Shown: positions 18,085 to 29,294, numbered from the stretch's first letter. The stretch: DNA of 64,000 nucleotides from Janthinobacterium agaricidamnosum NBRC 102515 = DSM 9628 (GCF_000723165.1 NZ_HG322949.1:5808387-5872386), one strand, 5' to 3'. A program made the numbers and translations. The notes: generated by a model not told the origin, from the sequence alone.

Positions 18085-21000
18085 TTACTCGGGTAGCGTT
18101 TCCAGCCAGGCCCGGGCATGTAGCAGCACCAGTTCCAGTTCCTTGCGCACATTGTCCAGCAAGGGCTGCAGCTCGGCGCCGGGCTGTTCCTTGATGGCGC
18201 GCTCGACCACGAACGACGCTTCGATCAGGCGCTTGGTGCCCAGCGTGCCGATCGAGCCGCGCATGCCGTGCAGCACGCGCCCGGCGTCTAGCGGCCGTTG
18301 CTCGCGCAGCGCGGCGCTCGCGAGGTCGACCGGTTCCATGCCATGCGACAAGGCATCCTCGACCATGCGCCGCAAGATGCCGCGCCCTTTCGCATCCTGG
18401 CCCAGCACGCGCATCAGCGCCGCCATGGAAAACACTTGTTCGTCGGCCGGCAACGGTGGCGCGAGCGGCGGCGCCTGGATGGCCGGTTCCAGCCTGGCCG
18501 GCAAGTGGCGCCGTATCACTTCCGTCATTTCCTCGACCACCACCGGCTTGGCGATGAAGTCGGTGATGCCGGCCGCGATGCAGCGGTCGCGCTCGGAGAC
18601 CAGCACGCCGGCCGTCATCGCGATCACCGGCAGCGTCAGGCGCAGTTCGGTGCGGATGATGTGGGTCGCGCTGAAACCGTCCATCACCGGCATTTGCATG
18701 TCCATCAGCACGATGTCGTACTGGTGGGCGTCGCTGCGCAGCCGTTCGACCGCCTGCAAGCCGTCGCCGACCACGTCCAGCGTCGCGCCCATGTGTTCCA
18801 GGATGCCGCGCGCCACCGCCTGGTTCAGCAAATTATCTTCCACCAGCAGGAAATGCACGCCGCGCAGCGCATCGGCCAGCTGATGCGCCTGGATCACATG
18901 CTCGTCGCCGCCTTCCTTGGTGATCAAGGCCTGGTGCAGCGCGTCGAACAGGCTGGAACCGGTGATCGGCTTCATCAGCACCACGTCGGCTTCGGTGGCG
19001 CTGGAAATTTCTTCCAGCCGGTTGCGGGCAAAGGCGTTGACCATCACCACGATCGGCTGTTTCTGGCCGTGCGCGGCCTGGCGGATCGCCTTGGCGGTGG
19101 CCAGCCCGTCCATGCCTGGCATATGCCAGTCGGCCAGCACGATATCGAACGGCGCGCCGGCGTCCAGGCGCTGGCGGTACAGCGCGATCGCGGCCTGGCC
19201 GGAATCGACTTGCTCGGCTTGCCATCCCCATGCATGAATCAGCTTGCCGATCAACTGGCGGCTGGTCTGGTTGTCGTCGGCGATCAGCAGCGTCAAGTCG
19301 CCCAGCGCCGGCTTGCGGCGTTCTTCCAGCTGCTCTTGCAACACGTCGAACGGCAGCGTGAACCAGAAGGTGCTGCCGACGCCCTCTTCGCTGCGGATCT
19401 CGATCTTGCCGCCCATCATGCCGATCAAATGTTTGCTGATCGCCAAGCCCAGGCCGGTGCCGCCGAAACGCCGCGTGATGCTTTCATCGGCTTGCGAAAA
19501 GGCGTTGAACAATTGCGCCTGCTGGGCGGCCGTCATGCCGATGCCGGTATCGCGCACCTCGAAGCGCAACAGGCTGCGCCCGCCTTGCCGTTCGGCCTGG
19601 CTGACGCTGACCACCACTTCGCCCGCTTCGGTGAATTTGATCGCGTTGCCGGCCAGGTTGACCAGGATTTGCTGCAAGCGCAGCGCATCGCCGACCAGGC
19701 GGCGCGGCACGTCCGGCTCGACGCCGATCGCCAGTTCCAGTTCCTTTTCGCCGGCATTCATCGTCATCGTCGTGGCCAGCGTGTTCATCAATTCATCGAG
19801 GTCGAATTCGACCGGCGACAAGGCCATGCGGCGCGCCTCGATTTTCGAAAAGTCGAGCACGTCGTTGAGGATGCCCAGCAGCGACTGGCCCGACACGCGC
19901 ACCATGGTCAGGTATTTGCGCTGTTCGCTGGTCAGCGCGGTATTGCCCAGCAAATACACCATGCCCAGCACCGCGTTCAGCGGGGTGCGGATTTCATGGC
20001 TCATATTGGCCACAAAATCGCTCTTGGCGCGGTTGGCCGCTTCGGCCCGGTCGCGTTCGTCTTCCAGTTCGGCGGCGCGTTCCTCGACTTCCAGTTGCAG
20101 ACGGTAGCGTTCGCTGGTGTCGGCGATCACCGCCAGCAATTTGATGCCCTGGTCGGTGTGCACCGCACTCAGGTTCAGTTCGATCGGGAATTCGTCGCCA
20201 TTCTGGCGCAAGCCCCAGAAAGCGAGTCCGTGGCTGCTGTGCAGCATGCCGTCCGCGAGACCCGGCGCCAGTTCGCTTTGCCGCTCGGTGATCAGTTGGC
20301 GCTGGTTGGCATATTCCTGGTGCAGTTTTTTCGGCAGCAGCATTTCCAGTACGCGGCCGTGGATTTCCTGGCGCGCATAGCCGAAATACTGTTCGGCGCG
20401 GCGGTTGAAGGTTTCGATGCGGCCGTCGGCGCCGGCCACCACCATCGCGTTCGGCGCGTATTCGATCAGGCTTTGCAGGCGCGCATCGGCCGCCAGCCGT
20501 TCGCTCATCAGGTTGTTGAAGGCCGACGTCAGTTCGCCGATTTCATCGTGATGCACCACCGGAATCGGCGCAAAGTGGCTGGCGTCGGTGCGCAGCGCCA
20601 GGATCGCATCGCGCAGCCGCACCAGCGGCGACAGCAGGCGCACCGTCAGCCAGCCGACCAGCGCGGCGGCGAATAGCGAGCCAAGCAGACTCAATAGCGC
20701 GAGCCGGTACAGCACGCCATCGAACGGCTCGAACGCCTCTTCCACCGGCAGTATGGCGCCCAGGATCCAGTCGACGCTCTTGAGCGCCTTGAAACTGTTC
20801 AGTGCGCGTGCGCCATGGCTGTTGGTGCTGATCAAGGTGCCTTCGAAACCGTCGCGCAGCGCGTGCGTGGCGCCCGGGCTGGCGTTCGGCGGACGCGGCT
20901 GCAGCAAGCGCGGCAAGTCAGGATGCAAGACGTAGACCGGCACTTCGCCGCGCGTGATGGCGAAATAATAGCCGGTGCTACCGACCTTGGCGGTGCGCAA

Positions 21001-21561
21001 GTGACCGAGCAAATTATCCTTGTACAGGCGCAGCACGCCGATGACGATGCCTTCGACCTCGCCGTCCGGCCCCAGCACCGGCGCGGCGATTTGCACCACC
21101 GGCTGTTTGCTGGACTTGCCCAGCATCGGTTCGGCGATCGTCGGCTTGCGGGTCTGCATCACAATCTTGAAATATTCGCGGTCGGCGGCGTCCAGGCCTA
21201 CCCGTCCGGCTACTTTCGGCAAGTCGGAAATCACCTTGCCGTGCCTGTCGAGCACCAGCACATCGTCGAACAGCGACAGTACCGCGCGCTGCGCATAATA
21301 GTCGCGCAACCTGCCCTCGGAACCGAGCAGCTCGATCGGCTGCTGCCTGGCGGTCAGTGAAATGATGTCGACCAGCATGGTCAGTTTGTCATCGAGCTCT
21401 TCGGCGGTACGGTTGATCAGCGCGGTTTGCTGGGTAAAGAGTACCTTGGTGAAATCGTCGCGCGTGCGCTGGATTTGTACTGCCGTGACCAGCGCGATCA
21501 TGGCGATTGACGTCAGGCTGGTGGCCAGTGCAACTTTCGCTTTAATGCCGAGAGGCTTCAT
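18085..21561 (-). CDS. hybrid sensor histidine kinase/response regulator with CACHE, PAS, two REC and HPt domains
   Basis: Large membrane-bound phosphorelay protein of 1158 aa. Order: membrane segment (about 9-29), periplasmic dCACHE-type sensor (about 35-280), membrane segment (about 285-308), HAMP, and PAS (about 362-485). HisKA follows with His522 in MSHEIRTPLNAVLG, then HATPase (about 635-755), receiver 1 (ADWHMPGMDG), receiver 2 (MDMQMPVMDG) and a C-terminal HPt domain with RVLHGMRGSIG. All phospho-transfer residues appear intact, so the whole relay could run within one protein. The layout resembles BarA/EvgS-class kinases, but the signal and output regulator are unknown. AGGG precedes ATG 21561. 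Monocistronic. Confidence 0.88.
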   Translation of the reverse strand: MKPLGIKAKVALATSLTSIAMIALVTAVQIQRTRDDFTKVLFTQQTALINRTAEELDDKLTMLVDIISLTARQQPIELLGSEGRLRDYYAQRAVLSLFDDVLVLDRHGKVISDLPKVAGRVGLDAADREYFKIVMQTRKPTIAEPMLGKSSKQPVVQIAAPVLGPDGEVEGIVIGVLRLYKDNLLGHLRTAKVGSTGYYFAITRGEVPVYVLHPDLPRLLQPRPPNASPGATHALRDGFEGTLISTNSHGARALNSFKALKSVDWILGAILPVEEAFEPFDGVLYRLALLSLLGSLFAAALVGWLTVRLLSPLVRLRDAILALRTDASHFAPIPVVHHDEIGELTSAFNNLMSERLAADARLQSLIEYAPNAMVVAGADGRIETFNRRAEQYFGYARQEIHGRVLEMLLPKKLHQEYANQRQLITERQSELAPGLADGMLHSSHGLAFWGLRQNGDEFPIELNLSAVHTDQGIKLLAVIADTSERYRLQLEVEERAAELEDERDRAEAANRAKSDFVANMSHEIRTPLNAVLGMVYLLGNTALTSEQRKYLTMVRVSGQSLLGILNDVLDFSKIEARRMALSPVEFDLDELMNTLATTMTMNAGEKELELAIGVEPDVPRRLVGDALRLQQILVNLAGNAIKFTEAGEVVVSVSQAERQGGRSLLRFEVRDTGIGMTAAQQAQLFNAFSQADESITRRFGGTGLGLAISKHLIGMMGGKIEIRSEEGVGSTFWFTLPFDVLQEQLEERRKPALGDLTLLIADDNQTSRQLIGKLIHAWGWQAEQVDSGQAAIALYRQRLDAGAPFDIVLADWHMPGMDGLATAKAIRQAAHGQKQPIVVMVNAFARNRLEEISSATEADVVLMKPITGSSLFDALHQALITKEGGDEHVIQAHQLADALRGVHFLLVEDNLLNQAVARGILEHMGATLDVVGDGLQAVERLRSDAHQYDIVLMDMQMPVMDGFSATHIIRTELRLTLPVIAMTAGVLVSERDRCIAAGITDFIAKPVVVEEMTEVIRRHLPARLEPAIQAPPLAPPLPADEQVFSMAALMRVLGQDAKGRGILRRMVEDALSHGMEPVDLASAALREQRPLDAGRVLHGMRGSIGTLGTKRLIEASFVVERAIKEQPGAELQPLLDNVRKELELVLLHARAWLETLPE

Positions 21562-21660
21562 GTTTTCCCTTGCTATGCATCGCGGCAGGGGTGGCGCCGC
21601 GCTGACATGGTTGCCGGATCTTATCTGTTAAATGTCCTATAAGTAACAGCATAAGGCAAA

Positions 21661-21692
21661 AAAACTCCGCGCCAGTAATGGCGCGGAGTTTT
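21661..21692. terminator. bidirectional intrinsic terminator
   Basis: Perfect 14-bp stem, 21661-21674 with 21679-21692, and a 4-nt loop. It is flanked by an A-run on the left and a T-run on the right, so it can act on both strands. It lies after the minus-strand alpha/beta hydrolase and upstream of the hybrid kinase gene. Confidence 0.9.
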
Positions 21693-21719
21693 TTTATGCC
21701 GGGGGAAAGGGATACGAGC

Positions 21720-22505
21720 TTAACGCTTGGCGGCGGCCGCCAGGATCACGTCGGCCACTTGTTTCGGCTGCGACAGCATCGGCACATGACTGGTTTGCAA
21801 TACCGTAGTCACTGCGTTCAATTTCTTGGCAAAGGCCTGTTCCAGTTGCGGCGCGATCATGCGGTCCTTGCCGGCAACGATGTAATAGTTGGGCTTGTTT
21901 TTCCAAGCCGCAACAGTTGTCTTGTCGCCGAAGGCTTTGCCCTGGATCGGACCTTGGGTGGCGGCCATCAGTCTGGTGGTCGCGGCCGGCAAATCCTGGG
22001 CAAAATTGAGGCGCACCGATTCTTCCGGCAGGTACAGGAAACCGGCGGCGTCCGGTTTCAGCGTGGCGATGCCCGGCGGCACAGGATAGTCCTTGCCCAG
22101 GTCGCCCGATGCTTCGCCTTCGGACGGCGCGAACGCCGCCACGTACACCAGCGCCTTGACCTTGTCGCTGGTGCCGGCCTGGGTGATCACGGTGCCGCCC
22201 CAGGAGTGGCCGACCAGGATCACACGGCCGCTCTGGGCGTCGATCACGCGTTGCGCGGCGGCGACATCGTCGGCCAGCGAGGTCAGCGGATTTTGCACGG
22301 CAACCACTTTCAAGCCTTTGGCTTGCAGCAGCGGGATCACTTTGTCCCAGCTGGAACCGTCGGCGAACGCGCCGTGCACCAGCACCACGGTGGTGTCGGC
22401 ATTCTGCTCGGCGATGGCGGCGCCAGCGGCGTGGGCTGGCGCCAGTGCGGCGCCGGACAGGATGGCGGAAGCGAGCAAGGCGGTTTTGAGCGTGGTGTGT
22501 GACAT
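21720..22505 (-). CDS. exported alpha/beta-fold hydrolase
   Basis: Secreted or periplasmic esterase-like protein of 261 aa. A signal peptide ends near APAHAAG (about residue 26). The oxyanion motif VLVHGAFADGSSW and nucleophile elbow GHSWGG are clear. The size and the motifs match the exported alpha/beta hydrolases annotated as esterase or salicylate-esterase-like. The substrate is unknown. AGGAG lies well placed before ATG 22505. An OhrR-like MarR regulator lies upstream on the same strand, with a palindrome in the spacer. Confidence 0.85.
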   Translation of the reverse strand: MSHTTLKTALLASAILSGAALAPAHAAGAAIAEQNADTTVVLVHGAFADGSSWDKVIPLLQAKGLKVVAVQNPLTSLADDVAAAQRVIDAQSGRVILVGHSWGGTVITQAGTSDKVKALVYVAAFAPSEGEASGDLGKDYPVPPGIATLKPDAAGFLYLPEESVRLNFAQDLPAATTRLMAATQGPIQGKAFGDKTTVAAWKNKPNYYIVAGKDRMIAPQLEQAFAKKLNAVTTVLQTSHVPMLSQPKQVADVILAAAAKR

Positions 22506-22638
22506 GATGAGACTCCTTTGTTATCAGTGGAATAGCCTGCTATTGATTAGCGTGCTAAGTTACATGCAAAGAATGATCGAAATAATCGGGTTTGCCTAGT
22601 ATCAATTAATCGGTGACCAGGCGACGGAGATGAGGATA

Positions 22639-22659
22639 GCGTACTAATTATTAGTGCGC
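22639..22659. promoter_or_regulatory. candidate MarR-family operator
   Basis: A 10+1+10 imperfect palindrome with arms GCGTACTAAT and ATTAGTGCGC, matching at 9 of 10 positions. It lies between the MarR gene and the hydrolase gene, about 135 bp before the hydrolase start. Assignment to this MarR protein is inference. Confidence 0.45.
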
Positions 22660-22707
22660 AATACATTTTTAAGCCGCACTGGAAAATACGGCCAACTGAT
22701 GTGTTCA

Positions 22708-23151
22708 TCAACTGCCCAGTTGGACGTTCAATTTCCGCAATCCCTCCATCATGGCCTCGAACTCCTTGCCGATGACGGCGCAATTGTCGACGATGGTTTG
22801 ATCGACGCTGACAATCGCGTGGCGCAACTGGCGACCGCTGTCGGTCAGCGTCAGCACGCGGTTGCGCTCGTCGCGCGGGTCGCGGCTGCGCAGCAGATAA
22901 CCTTCCGCCTCCAGACGCTTGACCAGCGGCGTGATCGAGCCGGAATCCTGTTGCAGGCGCTCGGCCAGGTCCTTGATGCCCAATCCTTCCTGTTCCCACA
23001 GCACCACCATGACCAGGTATTGCGGATAAGTCAGGTTGAGCGCGCTCAGCATCGGCTTGTACAACTGGGTCATTTTCAGCGACGTCGCATACAGCTGGAA
23101 GCACAGTTTATGGTCGAGGCTGGACGGCGGAGGAGCGTTGGAGGTGGCCAT
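22708..23151 (-). CDS. MarR-family regulator, OhrR-like
   Basis: Winged-helix regulator of 147 aa. The N-terminal LCFQLYATSLKMTQLYKPML and LTYPQYLVMVVLWE match the OhrR subfamily. OhrR proteins sense organic peroxides through a conserved Cys, present here as Cys17. The DNA-binding wing is DPRDERNRVLTLT. Start ATG 23151 (MATSNAPP) is chosen over an upstream in-frame start at 23223. No ohr peroxidase gene is next to it; the downstream alpha/beta hydrolase may be its target instead. A second short inverted repeat (TAACG-N10-CGTTA, 23187-23206) lies upstream of its own start. Confidence 0.8.
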   Translation of the reverse strand: MATSNAPPPSSLDHKLCFQLYATSLKMTQLYKPMLSALNLTYPQYLVMVVLWEQEGLGIKDLAERLQQDSGSITPLVKRLEAEGYLLRSRDPRDERNRVLTLTDSGRQLRHAIVSVDQTIVDNCAVIGKEFEAMMEGLRKLNVQLGS

Positions 23152-23268
23152 GGCAAAGCAATCAAAGTACGGTGATGCCGCCAGACTAACGATAATTCGT
23201 CCGTTAAGCAAACCCGGACGCAAAAATCAAGGGCCTCCTGATTGATCTATACCGTCTCATGAGCATAA

Positions 23269-23282
23269 TTGATCCTCAGCAA
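23269..23282 (+). promoter_or_regulatory. FNR box upstream of fnr (near-consensus)
   Basis: TTGATCCTCAGCAA matches TTGAT-N4-ATCAA at 9 of 10 positions. It lies about 50 bp before the fnr start codon, consistent with autoregulation. Confidence 0.6.
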
Positions 23283-23331
23283 TGTCTTAATGCAGTAAAC
23301 TACCAGTGGCTTTTTTTACAAGGTAGACGAT

Positions 23332-24090
23332 ATGATTCAAGCGCTTCCCTCCCTCACGCTGCCCGCCGTTTCGGTGGAAATCCTGCGCGCGCGCTGTTCG
23401 ACGTGCAGCATGCACCAGTTGTGCCTGCCGATGGGACTGGATATGGGCGACATGGACAAGCTCGACCAGATCATCGGCCGGCGCCGCAAGGTAACGCGCG
23501 GCAGCACGCTGTTTCGCATCGGCGACCCGTTCGCCAACCTGTATGCGATCCGCCTCGGCCATTTCAAGACGTACCAGATCAATCCGGGCGGCGAAGAGCA
23601 AGTCACCGGTTTCCAGATGGCGGGCGAGTTGCTGGGCATGGATGCGATCAGCGCCGACCGCCACCATTGCAATGCGGTGGCGCTGGAAGACAGCGAAGTG
23701 TGCGAAATTCCGTTCGCCAGCCTGGAGCAATTGCTGGCCGAAATGCCGACGCTGCTGCGCCATTTCCACCGCATGATGAGCCAGGAAATCACCCGCGAAC
23801 AAAGCGTGATGCTGTTGCTGGGTAATATGCAGGCGACCCAGCGTTTCGCCGCCTTCATCGTCAACCTGGCCTCGCGTTATGAAGCGCGCGGTTATTCCGG
23901 CTTGAAATTCCAGCTGCGCATGTCGCGCGAGGAAATCGGCAATTATCTGGGACTGACGATTGAAAGCATCAGCCGGCTGTTGTCGAAATTCAAGAAGGAA
24001 GGGCTGCTGAAGGTCAGCAACCGCGAGATTGAAATCGTCGATCCGGGCTTGTTGAAAGCGATCACGGCGGGTACCGCTACTTGCGGCTAG
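23332..24090 (+). CDS. fnr: Fnr-type oxygen-responsive transcription regulator
   Basis: Crp/Fnr regulator of 252 aa. Four cysteines suited to a 4Fe-4S cluster are present: Cys22, Cys25 and Cys31 in CSTCSMHQLC, and Cys113. The spacing matches E. coli FNR (20, 23, 29, 122). A cyclic-nucleotide-type sensor domain and a C-terminal helix-turn-helix follow (SREEIGNYLGLTIESISRLL). Its recognition residues fit the TTGAT-N4-ATCAA site found upstream of ccoN and aer. Under low oxygen it should activate the neighbouring cbb3 oxidase and aer-hemN-ccoIS genes. The last 14 bp overlap the convergent fixH gene. Confidence 0.93.
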   Translation: MIQALPSLTLPAVSVEILRARCSTCSMHQLCLPMGLDMGDMDKLDQIIGRRRKVTRGSTLFRIGDPFANLYAIRLGHFKTYQINPGGEEQVTGFQMAGELLGMDAISADRHHCNAVALEDSEVCEIPFASLEQLLAEMPTLLRHFHRMMSQEITREQSVMLLLGNMQATQRFAAFIVNLASRYEARGYSGLKFQLRMSREEIGNYLGLTIESISRLLSKFKKEGLLKVSNREIEIVDPGLLKAITAGTATCG

Positions 24091-24631
24091 GATGGGCATC
24101 GGCCCGCAGCATCACGCTGCGCTGCGCCGGCCAGATCCAGCTGCCGTCCAGGCGCCAGTCGCGTGCCGTGTTTTCCACTTGCACTTGCCAGCGGCTGCGT
24201 TCCAGCATGGCCAGCGGCGCGCTGAAGCTGCCCGCCGCATCCGGCAACACGTCCAGCCTGATGTCTTGTTGCGGCAGCGTGGCGTGCGCCAGGTGCAGCC
24301 GGATCGCGGCGGCATAGGGCTGGCCGTGGCTGCTGACGGCGCCGCGCAGGCGGCCCGACGCCGCGTCGTAGGTGACGCTGGTCGCCATGCCCAGGGCGCT
24401 GGCCGCGCGGTCGCGCCGCAAGTCCTGGTTGATGGCCTTGCCCTGCTTGTAATAATCGCCGACCACCAGCGCATCCTGGTGCGAAAACGCCAGCCAGCCG
24501 GTGTAGCAGCCGGCCAGCACCACGATGAACGGACCCAGCATCAGCAGCCATGGCCAGCGGTGGCGGTACCACGGCAAGACCGGCGCGCCGCCGGGCTGGC
24601 GCGGCAGGGTGTTCGAGCTACTGTGCGGCAT
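24077..24631 (-). CDS. FixH-family protein of the cbb3 assembly operon
   Basis: Membrane-anchored protein of 184 aa. One transmembrane helix (about residues 25-48, WPWLLMLGPFIVVLAGCYTG) precedes a periplasmic immunoglobulin-like FixH domain. FixH/CcoH proteins help assemble and stabilise the cbb3 oxidase. It is the last gene of ccoNOQP-ccoG-fixH, 12 nt after ccoG. Its 3' end overlaps the convergent fnr gene by 14 bp. Confidence 0.85.
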   Translation of the reverse strand: MPHSSSNTLPRQPGGAPVLPWYRHRWPWLLMLGPFIVVLAGCYTGWLAFSHQDALVVGDYYKQGKAINQDLRRDRAASALGMATSVTYDAASGRLRGAVSSHGQPYAAAIRLHLAHATLPQQDIRLDVLPDAAGSFSAPLAMLERSRWQVQVENTARDWRLDGSWIWPAQRSVMLRADAHPSRK

Positions 24632-24643
24632 GCGGTTCTCCTG

Positions 24644-26035
<1,392 letters not shown>

Positions 26036-26058
26036 CGTCTGGCCGGGAAGTCACAGCA

Positions 26059-26970
26059 TCATGGCTGCGGGTTCGACAAGCTCCACACATATGCCGACAG
26101 CACATGCACTTTCGCTTCGCCGAGGAATTCGCCGAACGCCGGCATGCTGTTGTTGCGCCCCATGCGGATGGTTTCCATGATGGTTTCGGCGCTGCCGCCA
26201 TACAGCCAGATCTTGTCGGCCAGGTTCGGTGCGCCGAGCGCCTGGTTGCCGCTGCCGTCCGCGCCGTGGCACGCCATGCAGGCGCCGAACCTGGCTTTGC
26301 CGAACACCACCTTGATCGGATCGGCGTTCGAGCCGGACAGGCTGAGCACGTAATGGGCGACGTTTTCGACATCCTTGTCGGAGCCCAGCGCGGCGGCCAT
26401 CGGCGGCATCACGCCGTTACGGCCATGCAGGATGCTGGTCTTGATGACGTCCGGCGCGCCGCCGTACAGCCAATCCTGGTCGGTCAGGTTGGGAAAGCCC
26501 TTGTTGCCGCGCGCATCCGAGCCGTGGCATTGCGCGCAATAAGTCAGGAACAGCCGTTCGCCGATGATGCGCGCCTTCGGATCGGCGGCCACGCTTTTCA
26601 AGTCCTGCTTCAGATACTGCTTGAACAGCGGGCCGTAGTCGGCGTCCGCTTTTTTCAGCTCGTCCTGATATTGGCTGGACGATTTCCAGCCCAGCTTGCC
26701 GGCGTAGGTGCCCAGTCCCGGATACAGGAACAGATAGGCCAGCGCAAACACGATGGTGATGTAGAACAGCCACATCCACCAGCGCGGCATCGGCGTATTC
26801 AGCTCGCGCAAGTCGTCGTCCCATACATGGCCGGTGGTGCCGTCGGCGGCCGCGCCGGCCTCGATTTTTACTTTCGATTGCGAGTACAGCAGCACGCCGC
26901 AACCGATGATGCCGAGCAGGCTCAGGACGACAATATAACTATTCCAGAATGCGCTGCTGAAGTCAGACAT
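26059..26970 (-). CDS. ccoP: cbb3 cytochrome c oxidase subunit III CcoP
   Basis: Membrane-anchored di-haem cytochrome c of 303 aa that delivers electrons to the cbb3 oxidase. Two N-terminal membrane helices (about 8-28 and 64-84) are followed by two haem c sites: CAQCH at 145-149 and CMACH at 231-235. The family start FSSAFWNSYI is present. It overlaps ccoQ by 8 nt and precedes ccoG. Confidence 0.95.
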   Translation of the reverse strand: MSDFSSAFWNSYIVVLSLLGIIGCGVLLYSQSKVKIEAGAAADGTTGHVWDDDLRELNTPMPRWWMWLFYITIVFALAYLFLYPGLGTYAGKLGWKSSSQYQDELKKADADYGPLFKQYLKQDLKSVAADPKARIIGERLFLTYCAQCHGSDARGNKGFPNLTDQDWLYGGAPDVIKTSILHGRNGVMPPMAAALGSDKDVENVAHYVLSLSGSNADPIKVVFGKARFGACMACHGADGSGNQALGAPNLADKIWLYGGSAETIMETIRMGRNNSMPAFGEFLGEAKVHVLSAYVWSLSNPQP

Positions 26971-27154
26971 GGCCGCGCTCCTGTTGTTCCTGGTGCGCCT
27001 GGCCGGCGCTCTCGTCGGCGAACGGCAGCATCGCCGCGCTGTCGAAATCGCTGTCGCGGCGGCTGAACGTCCACCACAGGATGCCGATGAAAGTGAGAAA
27101 GGAAACCACCGTCATGACGCTGCTGAAGCTGTCAAACAGTTTGTCGATCGCCAT
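26963..27154 (-). CDS. ccoQ: cbb3 oxidase small subunit CcoQ
   Basis: Single-span membrane protein of 63 aa that stabilises the cbb3 complex. One helix (about residues 9-29, SSVMTVVSFLTFIGILWWTF) is followed by a charged tail, which is normal for this family. It lies between ccoO (1-nt gap) and ccoP (8-nt overlap). Confidence 0.9.
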   Translation of the reverse strand: MAIDKLFDSFSSVMTVVSFLTFIGILWWTFSRRDSDFDSAAMLPFADESAGQAHQEQQERGHV

Positions 27155-27155
27155 A

Positions 27156-27770
27156 TTAATTCCTTGTCTTGATGAATGTGCCGAGGCCTTGCAGATAGGC
27201 CACCAGCGCGTCTTCTTCCGTCTTGCCGGCCAGTTGCTCCGGCGCCGCCTTGATTTCCGCCTCGGTGTACGGATCGCCGAGGCGCTGCAAGGCGCGCATC
27301 TTCGGCACGATCTCGGCCGGGACCAGCCTGGTGTGCGCCAGCCAGGGATAAGCCGGCATATTCGATTCCGGCACCAGGTCGCGCGGATTGTTCAAATGGG
27401 TGCGGTGCCATTCATCGCTGTAGCGCGCGCCGACCCGCGCCAGGTCGGGGCCGGTGCGTTTCGAGCCCCACTGGAACGGCCGGTCGTAGACGAATTCGCC
27501 GGCCACCGAATAATGGCCGTAGCGTTCGGTTTCCGCGCGCAGCGGCCGTATCATTTGCGAGTGGCAGTTGTAGCAGCCTTCGCGCACATAAATGTCGCGC
27601 CCGGCCAGGCGCAGCGGGCTGTACGGCTTCAAGCCGGCGACCGCTTCGGTGGTGCTCTTCTGGAAGAACAGCGGCACGATTTCGACCGCGCCGCCGACGC
27701 TGATCACCAGCGTCACCAGCGCGATCAGCAGCCACGGGTTTTTTTCTATCCATGCATGCGAAAACTTCAT
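27156..27770 (-). CDS. ccoO: cbb3 cytochrome c oxidase subunit II CcoO
   Basis: Membrane-anchored mono-haem cytochrome c of 204 aa. One N-terminal helix (about 13-34) precedes the haem site CYNCH at residues 66-70. The typical SQMIRPL segment follows, in which Met is the likely distal haem ligand. It takes electrons from CcoP to CcoN. It is the second gene of the operon, 16 nt after ccoN. Confidence 0.95.
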   Translation of the reverse strand: MKFSHAWIEKNPWLLIALVTLVISVGGAVEIVPLFFQKSTTEAVAGLKPYSPLRLAGRDIYVREGCYNCHSQMIRPLRAETERYGHYSVAGEFVYDRPFQWGSKRTGPDLARVGARYSDEWHRTHLNNPRDLVPESNMPAYPWLAHTRLVPAEIVPKMRALQRLGDPYTEAEIKAAPEQLAGKTEEDALVAYLQGLGTFIKTRN

Positions 27771-27786
27771 CGTTCGGTCTCCAGTA

Positions 27787-29214
27787 TCAGGCGTGCGCCG
27801 GGTTCAACGCCGGTATCCGCACCAGCGGGGTGTTGCTGCCGCGCAGCGTCATCCACGCGTTGTAGCCCATCACGCACATGCCCGACAGGTACAGCACACC
27901 GCCGCACAGGCGCACCACGTAATACGGATAAGTGGCCTTGACGCTTTCGACGAAGGTGTAGGTCAGCGTGCCGTCCGGATTGACCGCGCGCCACATCAGG
28001 CCCTGCATCACGCCGGCGATCCACATCGCCGCGATGTACAGCACGATGCCGATGGTGGCGACCCAGAAATGCAGGTCGACCAGGCGCGTGCTGTACATGG
28101 TCTGATTGCCGGCCAGCCGCGGCAGCAGGTAATAAAGCGAGCCCATGGTGATGAAGCCGACCCAGCCCAGCGCGCCGCCGTGCACGTGGGCGATGGTCCA
28201 GTCGGTGTAGTGCGACAGCGAATTGATGGTCTTGATCGACATCATCGGGCCTTCGAAGGTGGCGATGCCGTAGAACGACAGCGAGACGATCATGAATTTC
28301 AGGATCGGATCGGTACGCAGCTTGTGCCACGCGCCGGACAAGGTCATGATGCCGTTGATCATGCCGCCCCACGATGGCGCCAGCAGCACCAGCGAAAACA
28401 CCATGCCGATCGACTGGGTCCAGTCGGGCAAGGCGGTGTAATGCAAATGATGCGGGCCGGCCCACATATAGGTGAAGATCAGGGCCCAGAAATGCACGAT
28501 CGACAGACGGTAGGAGTACACCGGCCGCTCGGCCTGTTTCGGGATGAAGTAATACACCATGCCGAGGTAGCCGGCGGTCAGGATGAAGCCGACCGCGTTA
28601 TGGCCGTACCACCATTGGATCATCGCATCCTGCACGCCGGTGTACGCCGAGTACGACTTGGACAGCGACGCCGGCATCACCGCGCCGTTGACCACGTGCA
28701 GGATGGTGACGGCCAGGATGTAGGCGCCGAAAAACCAGTTGGCGACATAGATATGTTTGACCTTGCGCTTGATCAGCGTGCCGAAAAACACCACCGCATA
28801 AGCGATCCACACCACCGCGATCAGCAGCGCGATCGGCCATTCCAGCTCGGCGTATTCCTTGCCGCGCGTCAGGCCCATCGGCAAGGTGACCACGGCCGAC
28901 AGGATCACCGCTTGCCAGCCCCAGAAGGTGAACGCGGCCAGCCGGTCGGAAAACAGCCGCACCTGGCAAGTGCGCTGCACCACGTAATACGAGGTGGCGA
29001 ACAGGCCGCAAATACCGAACGCAAAAATCACCGCATTGGTGTGCAGCGGCCGCAGCCGGCCGTAGGTCAGCCACGGGATGTCGAGGTTCAGCGCCGGCCA
29101 TGCCAGTTGCGCGGCGATGATGACGCCGACCAGCATGCCGACGATGCCCCACACCACCGTCGCGATCGCAAATTGTTTGACGACCTTGTAGTTGTAATGC
29201 AGTGATTCGTCCAC
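27787..29214 (-). CDS. ccoN: cbb3 cytochrome c oxidase catalytic subunit I CcoN
   Basis: Catalytic haem-copper oxidase subunit of 475 aa with about 12 membrane helices. It reduces O2 to water with high affinity. Haem-ligand and pump-region motifs include [21 protein letters not shown] and [12 protein letters not shown] start it at GTG 29214 ([10 protein letters not shown]), because GGGAG precedes it at a good distance. The frame is open to 29301, but that would swallow the ribosome-binding site and the FNR box at 29281-29294. A perfect FNR box 67 bp upstream implies induction under low oxygen. Confidence 0.95.
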   Translation of the reverse strand: MDESLHYNYKVVKQFAIATVVWGIVGMLVGVIIAAQLAWPALNLDIPWLTYGRLRPLHTNAVIFAFGICGLFATSYYVVQRTCQVRLFSDRLAAFTFWGWQAVILSAVVTLPMGLTRGKEYAELEWPIALLIAVVWIAYAVVFFGTLIKRKVKHIYVANWFFGAYILAVTILHVVNGAVMPASLSKSYSAYTGVQDAMIQWWYGHNAVGFILTAGYLGMVYYFIPKQAERPVYSYRLSIVHFWALIFTYMWAGPHHLHYTALPDWTQSIGMVFSLVLLAPSWGGMINGIMTLSGAWHKLRTDPILKFMIVSLSFYGIATFEGPMMSIKTINSLSHYTDWTIAHVHGGALGWVGFITMGSLYYLLPRLAGNQTMYSTRLVDLHFWVATIGIVLYIAAMWIAGVMQGLMWRAVNPDGTLTYTFVESVKATYPYYVVRLCGGVLYLSGMCVMGYNAWMTLRGSNTPLVRIPALNPAHA

Positions 29215-29280
29215 TACTTCTCTCCCGGAAATGCTGTGATGTTGTGCATCAGAGAGTAAGTGTTTGGTTGGCAAAAAACC

Positions 29281-29294
29281 TTGATGTGGATCAA
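29281..29294 (-). promoter_or_regulatory. FNR box upstream of ccoN
   Basis: TTGATGTGGATCAA is a perfect TTGAT-N4-ATCAA palindrome, 67 bp before the ccoN GTG start. A class II position relative to the promoter is plausible. Confidence 0.88.

Noticed and set aside
18298..20676. 792-codon plus-strand open frame
   Set aside because: It is antisense to the hybrid kinase and His/Arg/Gln-rich, as expected for a GC-rich shadow frame. No domain is visible.
27592..29205. 537-codon plus-strand open frame
   Set aside because: Antisense shadow of ccoO and ccoN with no recognisable motif.
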